From: Verrucomicrobiia bacterium
GTDB taxonomy: Bacteria; Patescibacteriota; Saccharimonadia; Saccharimonadales; Saccharimonadaceae
Direction: 5' to 3'
Assembly: GCA_035629335.1 (NCBI GenBank)
Contig: DASPIB010000001.1
Span: 984,170-1,048,169, forward strand
Length of the DNA: 64,000 bases
Part shown: piece by piece, positions 1 through 7,578 of the stretch
Position numbering within the stretch: position 1 is the stretch's first letter
Layout: the number at the start of each line of letters is the position of its first letter
The notes under the pieces: generated by a model
Seen by the model: the letters and a program-made list of their open reading frames with translations, nothing else
Database searches by the model: none
What the model was told of the DNA's origin: nothing
Position numbers and translations under genes: made by a program

Positions 1-430
1 TTGTGTTGAGCAGCGCCAGTAAACCTTGGTCGACCAACCAGCCAGCAAAGCCACCGCCCTGGAGTGCCAACGAAGTATCAAGGCTCTTGGGGTCGTTTAT
101 AAATAAGTTCAGAAAACCAGCAATCCAGACCAGCAGCAAACCCGTCGCAAATTGCATAATACCCGGCAGGCGATTGTTCTCTGCCTGAAATATTTTCACC
201 GCCACAAACACAAATAGCACCGGCACCACGTAAATCGCCCACCCAACGGTTTTCAGGCCAGCTTCATACAACCACGCAACAATTGGTCCGCCAGCTTGGA
301 ACATCCCAATAACCAACAGCACCGCAATGGCGATCAAGAGTATTGCTCCAACTTGCGACCAGAAACCCGAAGGCAAGCTGTGATGAGCAGATTTAGCGGT
401 TTTTTTCGATGTTTTTTTCTTTTTTGGCAT
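1..430 (-). CDS. ftsK: FtsK/SpoIIIE-type DNA translocase, N-terminal membrane part (cut by window edge)
   Basis: The frame is open from an ATG at 428-430 to the left edge, so only about 143 N-terminal residues are present. After a lysine-rich start (MPKKKKTSKK) come several hydrophobic segments (around residues 25-45, 60-80 and 85-110), as in the membrane anchor of FtsK, which pumps chromosomal DNA through the division septum. The motor and gamma domains would lie outside the window, so the assignment rests on the basic start and the membrane layout. No Shine-Dalgarno is visible; a TATAAT lies 10 bases upstream of the ATG. Another polytopic membrane protein is possible. Confidence 0.6.
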   Translation of the reverse strand, partial: MPKKKKTSKKTAKSAHHSLPSGFWSQVGAILLIAIAVLLVIGMFQAGGPIVAWLYEAGLKTVGWAIYVVPVLFVFVAVKIFQAENNRLPGIMQFATGLLLVWIAGFLNLFINDPKSLDTSLALQGGGFAGWLVDQGLLALLNT

Positions 431-440
431 AGATATCTTT

Positions 441-446
441 ATTATA
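441..446 (-). promoter_or_regulatory. -10 element for the ftsK-like gene, short leader
   Basis: TATAAT on the minus strand is followed by 10 bases and then the ATG. This is the same geometry seen at dnaG, argS and murE and implies a leader of a few bases at most. Confidence 0.5.
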
Positions 447-616
447 CGCCCTACCCCTGTTTATGTCGAGGTAGTTCTTATGCTTATTATAGTACTAATT
501 ACAATAAAAAGCAATACATATCATATAATAAATCTTCGATATTGATATTAGTATAAATAAGAATTTATGATATGATATAAATAGGCTTCGAAAGGTCTTA
601 GTCGCGAGGAGGAGTT

Positions 617-898
617 ATGCGTATGCGCTGGCTCGTGTTGGGCTTGCTCGCTTTGCTTGGCTTGACTGGAGTTGTCCTGTGGTTGGGTTTCTCCTACGTA
701 ACAAGCGCCGGTGATGAAACCACTATCGGTGCGCGAGCGGCACGTAAGCTCGGAATCAAGCCTTACGATCCCTATTGCCACCGTATAGGGCCAGCATTTC
801 TACCAAGGAGGCTGCAAGTGCAAAAAACCCCGAGAACGATAGACCCTATCGGTCTCGGGGCTCTTTTATTTATACACCTATTAGTGGCTTTATCTTAG
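617..898 (+). CDS. Small single-pass membrane or secreted protein, unknown function
   Basis: The frame has 93 codons, with a strong Shine-Dalgarno (GAGGAGG) five bases before the ATG. The first 30 residues (MRMRWLVLGLLALLG and following) form an uncleaved anchor or signal peptide; the remainder is hydrophilic up to about residue 70. I do not recognise it. The AT-rich region upstream holds TATGATATAAAT-like -10 sequences. The stop codon lies beyond the hairpin at 828-860, so a transcript ending there would lack a stop, and the annotated C-terminus from about residue 72 is doubtful. A frameshift near 780 would put a TAG at 785-787. It converges on the RNase J gene. Confidence 0.45.
   Translation: MRMRWLVLGLLALLGLTGVVLWLGFSYVTSAGDETTIGARAARKLGIKPYDPYCHRIGPAFLPRRLQVQKTPRTIDPIGLGALLFIHLLVALS
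828..860. terminator. Bidirectional intrinsic terminator between the small gene and RNase J
   Basis: The outer stem CCCCGAGA/TCTCGGGG encloses an inner stem GATAG/CTATC. A run of six T follows on the minus strand and CTCTTTTATTT on the plus strand, so it can end transcription from both sides. Confidence 0.8.
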
Positions 899-2991
899 GC
901 ACCTACTTCATCCGTAACCACTGGCTTTTCGTGCTTCTGGTAAAGCGGTTTCTTTGGCAGCCGAACTGGCTTTTGGGCATCGCGCGGTGGCTGGGGTGCT
1001 GTAGCCTGTTGTGGGTTGATTTCGTTAATAACTGGGATCACAATTGGTGTGCGGTGCGTTTGGTCGTACAAAATATGGGTGATCTCATCTTTGAGTTCTT
1101 TTTTCAAGACATCGAGATCTGGCTTGCGCCCCCCAAAGCTACGGGCAACCTTCTGCTTCAAATACTGCCGAATAAGATTCATCAACTCTTCACTATCGCG
1201 GAGGTAAATAAATCCGCGCGAAATGATATCTGGGCTGGTAAGCAGTCGGCCGTTTTGGCGACTAACAGTCAGCACCACCACAAACATCCCCTCATTTGCC
1301 ATGTGAAGACGGTCTTTGAGGACAATCTCACTTACCTCGGCGCCGCTATCATCATACATAACACCACCCACAGGTATACGGCCGCTCTTTTTAGCTGTTT
1401 TTTCGTGGGTAATTTCCAAAACGTCACCCGAATCGCACACAAAGATGTTTTCCTTCGGAATGCCGCATTCTTTTTCGGCTAACTCGGCGTTATGTACAAG
1501 CATGTGGAACTCGCCGTGAATTGGTAGGTAGAATTTCGGATTAAGCGCATTGATGAACTTGACGTGGTCGTCGTAATAGCCGTGACCCGAAAGGTGCAAT
1601 GGGCCGGTGTTATCAAGATGTGACTTGCCATTTTGGAAGACATCCGAACCTTCGCGCATCAGGCCATCAACGGTGCGGACCACGTACTTTTCGTTACCCG
1701 GAATTGGGTTTGAGCTCAGCACGATTAAATCGGTGCTTTTTACCTTGATGTGCTTGTGAGCGCCGCTAGCCATGCGGTTGAGCACGGCATTAAACTCACC
1801 CTGCGAGCCGGTACAGACAATCGTCACTTTGCCATCGGGCATCTTAATGATATCTTCCATTTTCATGATGGTATCTTTTGGTACTTTTATGACCCCTGAG
1901 CGCAAGGCAACTTCGAGGTTTTGGATCATACTATACCCCGCAAACGCAACTTTGCGCCCGTGTGCATGCGCCGCCTCCAGAATCATCTGGATACGGTGGA
2001 TTTGACTGGAGAAGCTGGAAATAATCAAGCGGTTATTCGGATGCCGATCCATAATCTCTTGGAAACTCTGTTTAATATCAAATTCCCCATGAGTATGAGT
2101 ACCTTCCGATTCACAGTTAGTGCTTTCGTTCATCAGCAGAAGAATGCCTTCTTTCGAAGCAATCTCGGTGAGACGAGCTAAATCAAACACGTGACCGTCA
2201 ACCGGCTTGTCTTCAAAGCGCCAGTCGCCAGTATGCACCAAAACGCCAACGGGGGTACGGATAACAACTGCGGTTGCATCTGGGATCGAGTGATTCACAC
2301 GCACAAGCTCGATCGAGAAGCTATCACCAAGCTGCACTTTTTCATGAATATCCGGATTCATGACATTCATGTCGGGCGTAAAGCCGCTGGTCGCTTCTTC
2401 CATAGTTTTTTCAAGCATGCCCATGGTAAATTTTGATGCATACACAGGAGCCGGGATGCGATGGATTAAATGGCGGAAAGCCCCAATGTGGTCGAGGTGG
2501 CCGTGGGTAAATACATGGCCGCGAATCTTGTGCTTGCGCTCTTCAAGATAGGCGATGTCTGGTACGATGTAGTTAATACCCGGGTAATCGGCACCGGGAA
2601 AAAGAAACCCCATATCGATAACAATAATGTCATTATCGTATTCGAGTGCCATCATGTTTTTCCCGATACCCATTTCGCCCAGGCCACCGATCGGGATAAC
2701 TTTTAGAGTTGGGGCGCCGTTCGGTCGTGGCTTTCGTTGATCGGCCATACTAAATTGGCGGCCGCCATAGCCATTATAGACCGATTTGTTTACCGGAATA
2801 TTAATCACGTGCTGTGAGGCAATCGTATTAACATTCTCGCTGGTGCGGCGCTGCGCCCGTTGCGCTTCGCCGCGGCGAGTGCTGGTTTTTGCTAGTACGG
2901 TATTTTGTTGTTGCGGGCGTTGTTTTTGCTGCCCATTATGTCGTTTGCGGAGATCGTCACCTTGTGGCTCTCCTAGTCGTCGTTGTCCCAT
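895..2991 (-). CDS. rnj: Ribonuclease J (metallo-beta-lactamase/beta-CASP RNase)
   Basis: Ribonuclease J is a 5'-3' exo- and endoribonuclease for mRNA decay and rRNA maturation. The metallo-beta-lactamase signature HGHLDH is at residues 163-168, HTGDW follows later, and the C-terminal half carries beta-CASP motifs (SGHGYYDDH, HGEFHML). At 698 residues it is about 140 longer than usual, mainly through a 95-residue basic, glutamine-rich, low-complexity N-terminus that may bind RNA. It is the last gene of a run that starts with the small membrane protein at 3588 and the UDG gene; three bases separate it from the latter. Together with PNPase and Orn it forms the RNA-decay set of this window. Confidence 0.93.
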   Translation of the reverse strand: MGQRRLGEPQGDDLRKRHNGQQKQRPQQQNTVLAKTSTRRGEAQRAQRRTSENVNTIASQHVINIPVNKSVYNGYGGRQFSMADQRKPRPNGAPTLKVIPIGGLGEMGIGKNMMALEYDNDIIVIDMGFLFPGADYPGINYIVPDIAYLEERKHKIRGHVFTHGHLDHIGAFRHLIHRIPAPVYASKFTMGMLEKTMEEATSGFTPDMNVMNPDIHEKVQLGDSFSIELVRVNHSIPDATAVVIRTPVGVLVHTGDWRFEDKPVDGHVFDLARLTEIASKEGILLLMNESTNCESEGTHTHGEFDIKQSFQEIMDRHPNNRLIISSFSSQIHRIQMILEAAHAHGRKVAFAGYSMIQNLEVALRSGVIKVPKDTIMKMEDIIKMPDGKVTIVCTGSQGEFNAVLNRMASGAHKHIKVKSTDLIVLSSNPIPGNEKYVVRTVDGLMREGSDVFQNGKSHLDNTGPLHLSGHGYYDDHVKFINALNPKFYLPIHGEFHMLVHNAELAEKECGIPKENIFVCDSGDVLEITHEKTAKKSGRIPVGGVMYDDSGAEVSEIVLKDRLHMANEGMFVVVLTVSRQNGRLLTSPDIISRGFIYLRDSEELMNLIRQYLKQKVARSFGGRKPDLDVLKKELKDEITHILYDQTHRTPIVIPVINEINPQQATAPQPPRDAQKPVRLPKKPLYQKHEKPVVTDEVGA

Positions 2992-2994
2992 AAG

Positions 2995-3591
2995 TTAGTT
3001 ATTCCTTTCACTTTCTATAAGGGTTATTATTTTTGGAATGCGTGAAAAATCATCAAGAAGCGTTTGGCGAAGACTGCCGTTATAAAGTGCAGCTGCCGGA
3101 TGAAAAAGCGGCACAATGACCGTTTTTCGCTTCCCTATAGTGATGCGCTTTGGTTCGCCATGGATCTGACTTATCTTCATGCCAGGTAAAAAGTACTCCA
3201 TACTATGGCGACCGAGCGTCACAATGATTTCAGGCTCAATCACGTCGAGCTGTCGGACGAGAAATGGCCAAAAAGCCTTTTTCTCATCTGGCAGCGGGTC
3301 GCGATTGTTTGGTGGTCGGTATTTTACAATATTTGTAATGTAAATGTCTTGGCGCTCAAGCTGTATGCTTGCCAGCATTTCGTTTAAGAACTTTCCGGCC
3401 GCGCCTACAAATGGCAGGCCTTGTTGGTCTTCGTTCTTGCCAGGCGCTTCACCGATAAAAACGATCTTGGCATTGACGTTACCATCGCCCATTACTAAGT
3501 TAGTAGCTGTCTTGGCCAAATCTGGGCAGATATTCTGGTTGAGAATATCTGCCTTAATTTGATCAAGAAGAGTTTGTTTTTTGATGGTCAT
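2995..3591 (-). CDS. udg: Uracil-DNA glycosylase, family 4-like, lacking Fe-S ligands
   Basis: The enzyme removes uracil from DNA to start base-excision repair. Of 198 residues, the active-site motif GEAPG is at 47-51, followed by GLPFVG; LGRHS is near 126-130 and HPAA at 164-167. Family 4 enzymes normally hold a 4Fe-4S cluster with four cysteines. Here C22 is the only cysteine in the protein, and the usual VKCRPP ligand motif reads VKYRPP (Y91), so no cluster can form. The start overlaps the stop of the upstream small gene by 4 bp, which indicates translational coupling. A catalytic fold seems intact; the cofactor-free state is inferred from sequence. Confidence 0.9.
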   Translation of the reverse strand: MTIKKQTLLDQIKADILNQNICPDLAKTATNLVMGDGNVNAKIVFIGEAPGKNEDQQGLPFVGAAGKFLNEMLASIQLERQDIYITNIVKYRPPNNRDPLPDEKKAFWPFLVRQLDVIEPEIIVTLGRHSMEYFLPGMKISQIHGEPKRITIGKRKTVIVPLFHPAAALYNGSLRQTLLDDFSRIPKIITLIESERNN

Positions 3592-3794
3592 TTTTTCGTT
3601 ACCAATCTTTCAAGCGCGTACACCGCCGCCGCTGCCGTGACGGCATTGATAAGCGTGACGCCGACTATCGCTCCTAGATCTTGTCGCTTGAGAATGACAA
3701 TCTCAACGAATGGCCGCAGTATGACTATGACTCCAAAAATCAAATATGCGTTTTTCGCCGCCCTATCGGTAAATCGTGACATTATCTTTATCAT
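3588..3794 (-). CDS. Small two-helix membrane protein, unknown function
   Basis: A 68-residue protein with two predicted membrane helices, roughly residues 17-32 and 42-60, joined by a short charged loop and ending in basic residues. I do not recognise the family. It overlaps the UDG start by 4 bp and is the first gene of the run that continues through UDG and RNase J. A TACAAT -10 lies at 3862-3867, about 67 bases upstream, so this operon has a longer leader than most core genes here. The 98 bases to the pnp stop otherwise hold nothing I can name. Confidence 0.6.
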   Translation of the reverse strand: MIKIMSRFTDRAAKNAYLIFGVIVILRPFVEIVILKRQDLGAIVGVTLINAVTAAAAVYALERLVTKK

Positions 3795-3891
3795 TCATGT
3801 TACAAGTAAAGGAGAGCAGAAGTGAATTGCCGCTTGCAGCACCTCTTTCTAGCTACCCTCTATTGTAGCACAGACGGAAAGCTTTTACTAG

Positions 3892-6003
3892 CTACGCCTG
3901 GTCAACGTCTTTCATTGAAAGATTTAAGCGACCTTTTTCGTCGATAGCCATCAATTTGACGGTAACGGTTTGCCCTTCGCGCAAGATATCAGTCACCTTC
4001 TCAACTCGGTGGTCGGCGAGCTGTGAAATGTGCACCATGCCATCGATACCAGGCATGATGTTTACGAAGGCACCAAAGTCCATGATTTTTACCACTTCCC
4101 CCTTATAAATCTTTCCGACCTCAGGCTCCTCGGTGAGTGCCCTTACCCAATCAAGGGCTTTTTCAATCGAGGCGGTGTCGACAGCTGAGATTGTTACCAA
4201 GCCGTCATCTTTGATGTCAATTTCAGCGCCAGTTTCTGATGTAATCTTGTTGATTACCTCACCGCCTTTACCAATAACCGCCCCGATTTTCTCTGGATTG
4301 ATGATAAGTTTCTCAATACGGGGCGCGTACTGGCTGATGGTTTTGCGGGGTTCGGCGATTGTGGTGAGCATGTGCTCGAGAATGTGCAACCGGCCCTTCT
4401 TAGCTTGTTCAAGCGCCCGGGCCATGAGCTCGGGGGTAATACCCTTAATTTTGATGTCCATCTGTAATGCGGTAATGCCCTGGTTGGTACCAACTACCTT
4501 GAAGTCCATATCACCGGCAAAATCTTCGGTGCCTTGAATGTCGCTTAGAATAATTGACTTGTCCTTACCATCAGTGACGAGGCCCATGGCAATACCGCTA
4601 ACTGGCGCTTTAATTGGCACGCCGGCATCCATTAAGCTAAGACAGCTCGAACAGACACTGGCCATACTGGTAGAACCGTTGGAACTTAGGATCTCTGAAA
4701 CCGTCCGGATGGTATAAGGAAATTCTTCCTCGCTTGGAATAACCGCGCGTAACCCTCGTTCGGCAAGAGCACCGTGGCCAATTTCGCGACGACCAGGGCT
4801 ACCAAGACGACGAACTTCACCTACAGTATAGCCGGGCATGTTGTAGTGGTGAATAAAGCGGCGCTCGGTGTCGAGTTCCATGGTGTCGACCATCTGGGCG
4901 TAACTGAGTGGAGCCAGCGTGGTGATGTTCAGCGCCTGAGTGGTACCCCGCGTAAAAATACTCGAACCATGGGTTCGTGGTAATACGCCAACCTCGCTGG
5001 AAAGCGGGCGGATTTCTTCTGGCTTGCGACCATCGGGCCGAACGCCATCTTCAAGTATGCCGCGGCGTACTTCTTTTTTAATAAGAGCATCAAAAGCTTC
5101 GTGCCAGGCAAATTTTTCAGCGTGGTCAGCATCGCTGGGGACAAATTCTTCAAATAGCGCATCCTCGAGCGCCTTAAGTGCAGCCCGTCGCTCTTGAAAA
5201 CCACCACGGACGTTCTCGCCAAGCTTGCCTTTAAGAAAAGCTTTGACTTTTTCTTCGCGGCTTTCATCGGGCAGATATAATTCGTATTCTTTTTTGGTAA
5301 CACCAACTTTTTCAGCTAAAGCTTCTTGTAGAGCAAGCACGGGCTGGATGGTTTCATGAGCCAAGCGAATGGCTTCTACCATTGTGGCTTCATCAACCTG
5401 ATTAGCGCCGGCTTCAACCATCATAACGGCGTCTTTGGTGCCCGCTACAACAAGGTCAAGGTCGCTGGTTGCTAAAACATCGGTTTGCGGCTGAGCAATG
5501 AGCTTACCGTTAACCAAGCCGATGCGCGCACCGGCTACTGGGCCATCGAACGGCACGCCAGCCAGCAGCATCGCGCTTGAAACAGCGATCATCGCCACCA
5601 TGTCGGGCCTAATTTGCGGGTCAAGGCTTAAAACTGTTGCAATACCCTGTAATTCATTGCGGTAGCCTTTTGGAAACAGCGGTCGAATAGGGCGATCGAT
5701 TAAACGACCGGCTAAAATAGCTTCTTCGCTAGGGCGGCCCTCGCGCTTAATAAATCGACTGCCGCTAATTTTGCCGGCGGCGTACATTTTTTCTTCGTAA
5801 TCGATACTCAAGGGGAAGTAATCGAGGTTCGGGTTGACTGGGCCAGAAGTAACGATACCGAGCACAACGGTATCACCCATGGTTACCGTGACGGCACCAT
5901 CAGCCTGAAAGGCCAATCGGTTTGCTTCAAGCGTAATAGTTTGTCCAGCAAATTCGCCGACAACCTTAACAATGTCTTTTCCGAATGGATTAATAGTTGC
6001 CAT
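3892..6003 (-). CDS. pnp: Polyribonucleotide nucleotidyltransferase (PNPase)
   Basis: PNPase is the phosphorolytic 3'-5' exoribonuclease that degrades mRNA and can add tails. The 703 residues hold two RNase PH cores (motifs FFPLSIDYEE-like and GREIGHGALAERGL), an internal helical linker, a KH domain with IGKGG, and a C-terminal S1 domain (GAFVNIMPGIDGMVHISQL). I place the start at MATINPFG (ATG 6001-6003) because AAAGGAGA lies six bases upstream; the frame stays open to 6069 but that extension is not conserved-looking and has no Shine-Dalgarno. A long leader hairpin and its promoter precede it, and rpsO lies upstream, the classic rpsO-pnp order. Confidence 0.96.
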   Translation of the reverse strand: MATINPFGKDIVKVVGEFAGQTITLEANRLAFQADGAVTVTMGDTVVLGIVTSGPVNPNLDYFPLSIDYEEKMYAAGKISGSRFIKREGRPSEEAILAGRLIDRPIRPLFPKGYRNELQGIATVLSLDPQIRPDMVAMIAVSSAMLLAGVPFDGPVAGARIGLVNGKLIAQPQTDVLATSDLDLVVAGTKDAVMMVEAGANQVDEATMVEAIRLAHETIQPVLALQEALAEKVGVTKKEYELYLPDESREEKVKAFLKGKLGENVRGGFQERRAALKALEDALFEEFVPSDADHAEKFAWHEAFDALIKKEVRRGILEDGVRPDGRKPEEIRPLSSEVGVLPRTHGSSIFTRGTTQALNITTLAPLSYAQMVDTMELDTERRFIHHYNMPGYTVGEVRRLGSPGRREIGHGALAERGLRAVIPSEEEFPYTIRTVSEILSSNGSTSMASVCSSCLSLMDAGVPIKAPVSGIAMGLVTDGKDKSIILSDIQGTEDFAGDMDFKVVGTNQGITALQMDIKIKGITPELMARALEQAKKGRLHILEHMLTTIAEPRKTISQYAPRIEKLIINPEKIGAVIGKGGEVINKITSETGAEIDIKDDGLVTISAVDTASIEKALDWVRALTEEPEVGKIYKGEVVKIMDFGAFVNIMPGIDGMVHISQLADHRVEKVTDILREGQTVTVKLMAIDEKGRLNLSMKDVDQA

Positions 6004-6019
6004 TTTTCGTCTCCTTTGT

Positions 6020-6091
6020 AGCGGCGCTATAAGTAACGGGTGTAGGATCTGCTTTGTTAGATTCTGCATCCACCACTTATCAGCCGCCGCT
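6020..6091 (-). promoter_or_regulatory. Long hairpin in the pnp leader, possible autoregulation site
   Basis: The pnp 5' leader folds into one long imperfect hairpin: AGCGGCG (6020-6026) pairs with CGCCGCT (6085-6091), ATAAGT (6029-6034) with ACTTAT (6075-6080), and inner GGAT..GC segments pair as well. In Escherichia coli a long leader hairpin cut by RNase III lets PNPase control its own mRNA. A similar role here is inference. Confidence 0.6.
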
Positions 6092-6103
6092 TGGTTTAGT
6101 TAC

Positions 6104-6117
6104 GCTACTAGTATAGC
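6104..6117 (-). promoter_or_regulatory. pnp promoter core, identical to polA promoter core
   Basis: The minus strand reads GCTATACTAGTAGC, with a TATACT -10. The same 14 bases lie directly before polA at 15582-15595. Transcription from here would give the roughly 95-base structured pnp leader. Confidence 0.55.
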
Positions 6118-6144
6118 GAATTATATGTAATATGGCCATTAAAC

Positions 6145-6172
6145 TAAAGACCCCGCTATTATTTGCGGAGTC
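6145..6172 (-). terminator. rpsO terminator overlapping the stop codon
   Basis: GACTCCGC and GCGGGGTC pair around the TAA stop of rpsO, followed by TTTAGTTT on the minus strand. It may be leaky enough to allow readthrough into pnp. Confidence 0.65.
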
Positions 6173-6425
6173 CTAGTTTTGCGACAATCGCGCGGTATGC
6201 TTCGAAGTCTTTTTGCTCAAGATACTTTAGGAGTCGTTTGCGACGACCGACCATCTGCAGAAGGCCTCGACGAGCCATAAAATCATGCTTGTGTACCTTG
6301 AGGTGTTCAGTTACTTCGTTAATACGCTTCGTCAAAACCGACGCCTGCACCTGAGGTGACCCGACATCGCCCTTGTGAAGCTGCGCGTTGGCAATTGCTG
6401 TAACTTTGTTCTCACGAGTAATCAT
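6159..6425 (-). CDS. rpsO: 30S ribosomal protein S15
   Basis: An 88-residue S15, the usual length, with the conserved core [14 protein letters not shown], a [12 protein letters not shown] segment and the basic RRKRLLKYL helix that bind 16S rRNA at the central-domain three-way junction. The start ATG has no clear Shine-Dalgarno; a TTGTAA (17 bp) TAGCAT sequence upstream may be the promoter. It precedes pnp, as in many bacteria. A hairpin overlaps its stop codon. Confidence 0.96.
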   Translation of the reverse strand: MITRENKVTAIANAQLHKGDVGSPQVQASVLTKRINEVTEHLKVHKHDFMARRGLLQMVGRRKRLLKYLEQKDFEAYRAIVAKLGLRK

Positions 6426-6511
6426 ATCTTTACAATGCTATCAGATTATTGGTTGTTTTACAAGGAGTTCAACTTCCTAATTATCGAAACGTCTCAATAT
6501 AGATGGATTGG

Positions 6512-6550
6512 GACATAAGGTTCTTTAGTTATAACAGAACCTTATGTCCA
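6512..6550. terminator. Perfect 14-bp inverted repeat after a broken cassette
   Basis: GGACATAAGGTTCT (6512-6525) pairs perfectly with its complement at 6537-6550 around an 11-base loop. There is no T-run on either strand. It lies downstream of the disrupted gene at 6607-6803, like the hairpins that follow other cassettes. Confidence 0.55.
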
Positions 6551-6606
6551 TCAGCGTTAGCCTCTGATCAATTGTGAAACGGGCAAAGGCTTCCCCTCAC
6601 CATAGG

Positions 6607-6803
6607 CTATGACAACACCATCCCTGGGGGATGCTCACTAATGAACACGCGAACTTTTTGATCAAAGTCTTCCTGTGTCATGTATGGCTGCGCCAAGCAA
6701 GTTGCGCCGTTGCACTCATCGCTATAGCAGGTCAGCCGAGGGTGACTTGCAAAGAATCCGGCAAATCGTAGCGGACATCGTGCTGGCTAGGTGCGTCGGT
6801 CAT
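6607..6803 (-). pseudogene. Small cysteine-motif gene disrupted by a frameshift
   Basis: This unit fills most of the 440-base gap between rpsO and truB. An ATG at 6801-6803 follows AAAGGGG and a TATAGT -10-like element, but its frame (MTDAPSQHDVRYD) stops after about 28 codons. An overlapping second frame continues to a TAG at 6607 with plausible protein sequence, including CYSDECNGATC and a helical end (MTQEDFDQKVRVFISEHPPG). The span is not a multiple of three, so one indel separates the two parts. The clustered cysteines suggest a small metal site. The family is not recognised. An assembly indel would explain it equally well. Confidence 0.4.
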
Positions 6804-6868
6804 TAGAACCCCTTTGTGTGGACTTCAGCAAGTACTATACCTTATTCGCAAAAAATAATTAAACGAGG

Positions 6869-7576
6869 CTATTCTAAGGCACGCAAAGACTGAGCGGCAG
6901 CCTCTATCTCTACCGCCTCTGAAAGATGCCACTTCCCTACTGCTGTACGGCGGAGCTGATGACAGTAGGCGCCGGTGTGTAGCCGTTCACCAATATCTTG
7001 GGCTAGGGTGCGGATGTAGGTGCCGCTGGAAACGTGGGCTCGAATTTTTAGCATTGGATAAGCGTAATCGATGAGTTCGAGCTGGTAAATGGTGACTTTT
7101 CGGGCCGGAATTTCAACAGTTTCACCTTGCCGCGCAAGTTTATAGGCACGTTGACCATTGATTTTGATTGCCGAAAACATCGGTGGAACTTGCATAATTT
7201 CGCCTGTAAAGGCTTGAAGCGCTGCCTCGACTTCCTGTTTTGTGGGAACCGGTGCATCAGTAACTTCGGTTATTTCGCCTTCTGGGTCGCCAGTGGTGCT
7301 TGTTTTCCCAAGCGTAATAGCAGCCTCATAAACTTTATCAAGCTTACTTAACTCGCCAGCCCGCTTGCAAGCCGGACCCACTAGAAGCACCATTAAACCA
7401 GTTGCGAAAGGGTCGAGTGTGCCGGTATGGCCAACCTTGATCTTTTTGTTGGCAACTTCAGAAAGTCGACGGCGCACCCGTGCCACCACGCCAAAACTCG
7501 TCATCTGGCTTGGTTTATCGATAAGCAGCATGCCATCCATTACCGGATCGGCAGTATTAGTCGCGCTAATTGGCAA
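6869..7576 (-). CDS. truB: tRNA pseudouridine-55 synthase
   Basis: TruB converts U55 of the T-loop in tRNA to pseudouridine. The catalytic aspartate is D55 in GHTGTLDPFATG; KVYEAAITLG, PPMFSAIKINGQRAYKLAR and VSSGTYIRTLAQDIG are further family motifs. At 235 residues it ends after the catalytic domain, so no C-terminal PUA domain is present. It starts two bases before the stop of the DHH-like gene, so the two are coupled. A truB next to a DHH-type phosphoesterase is a common bacterial arrangement, usually with rbfA. Confidence 0.95.
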   Translation of the reverse strand: MPISATNTADPVMDGMLLIDKPSQMTSFGVVARVRRRLSEVANKKIKVGHTGTLDPFATGLMVLLVGPACKRAGELSKLDKVYEAAITLGKTSTTGDPEGEITEVTDAPVPTKQEVEAALQAFTGEIMQVPPMFSAIKINGQRAYKLARQGETVEIPARKVTIYQLELIDYAYPMLKIRAHVSSGTYIRTLAQDIGERLHTGAYCHQLRRTAVGKWHLSEAVEIEAAAQSLRALE

Positions 7577-7578
7577 GA

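Noticed and set aside
775-1482. 235-codon plus-strand frame opposite the RNase J gene end
   Set aside because: It is antisense to conserved RNase J sequence and lacks a ribosome site.
6004-6069. N-terminal extension of PNPase
   Set aside because: It overlaps the structured leader; AAAGGAGA sits directly before ATG 6001-6003.
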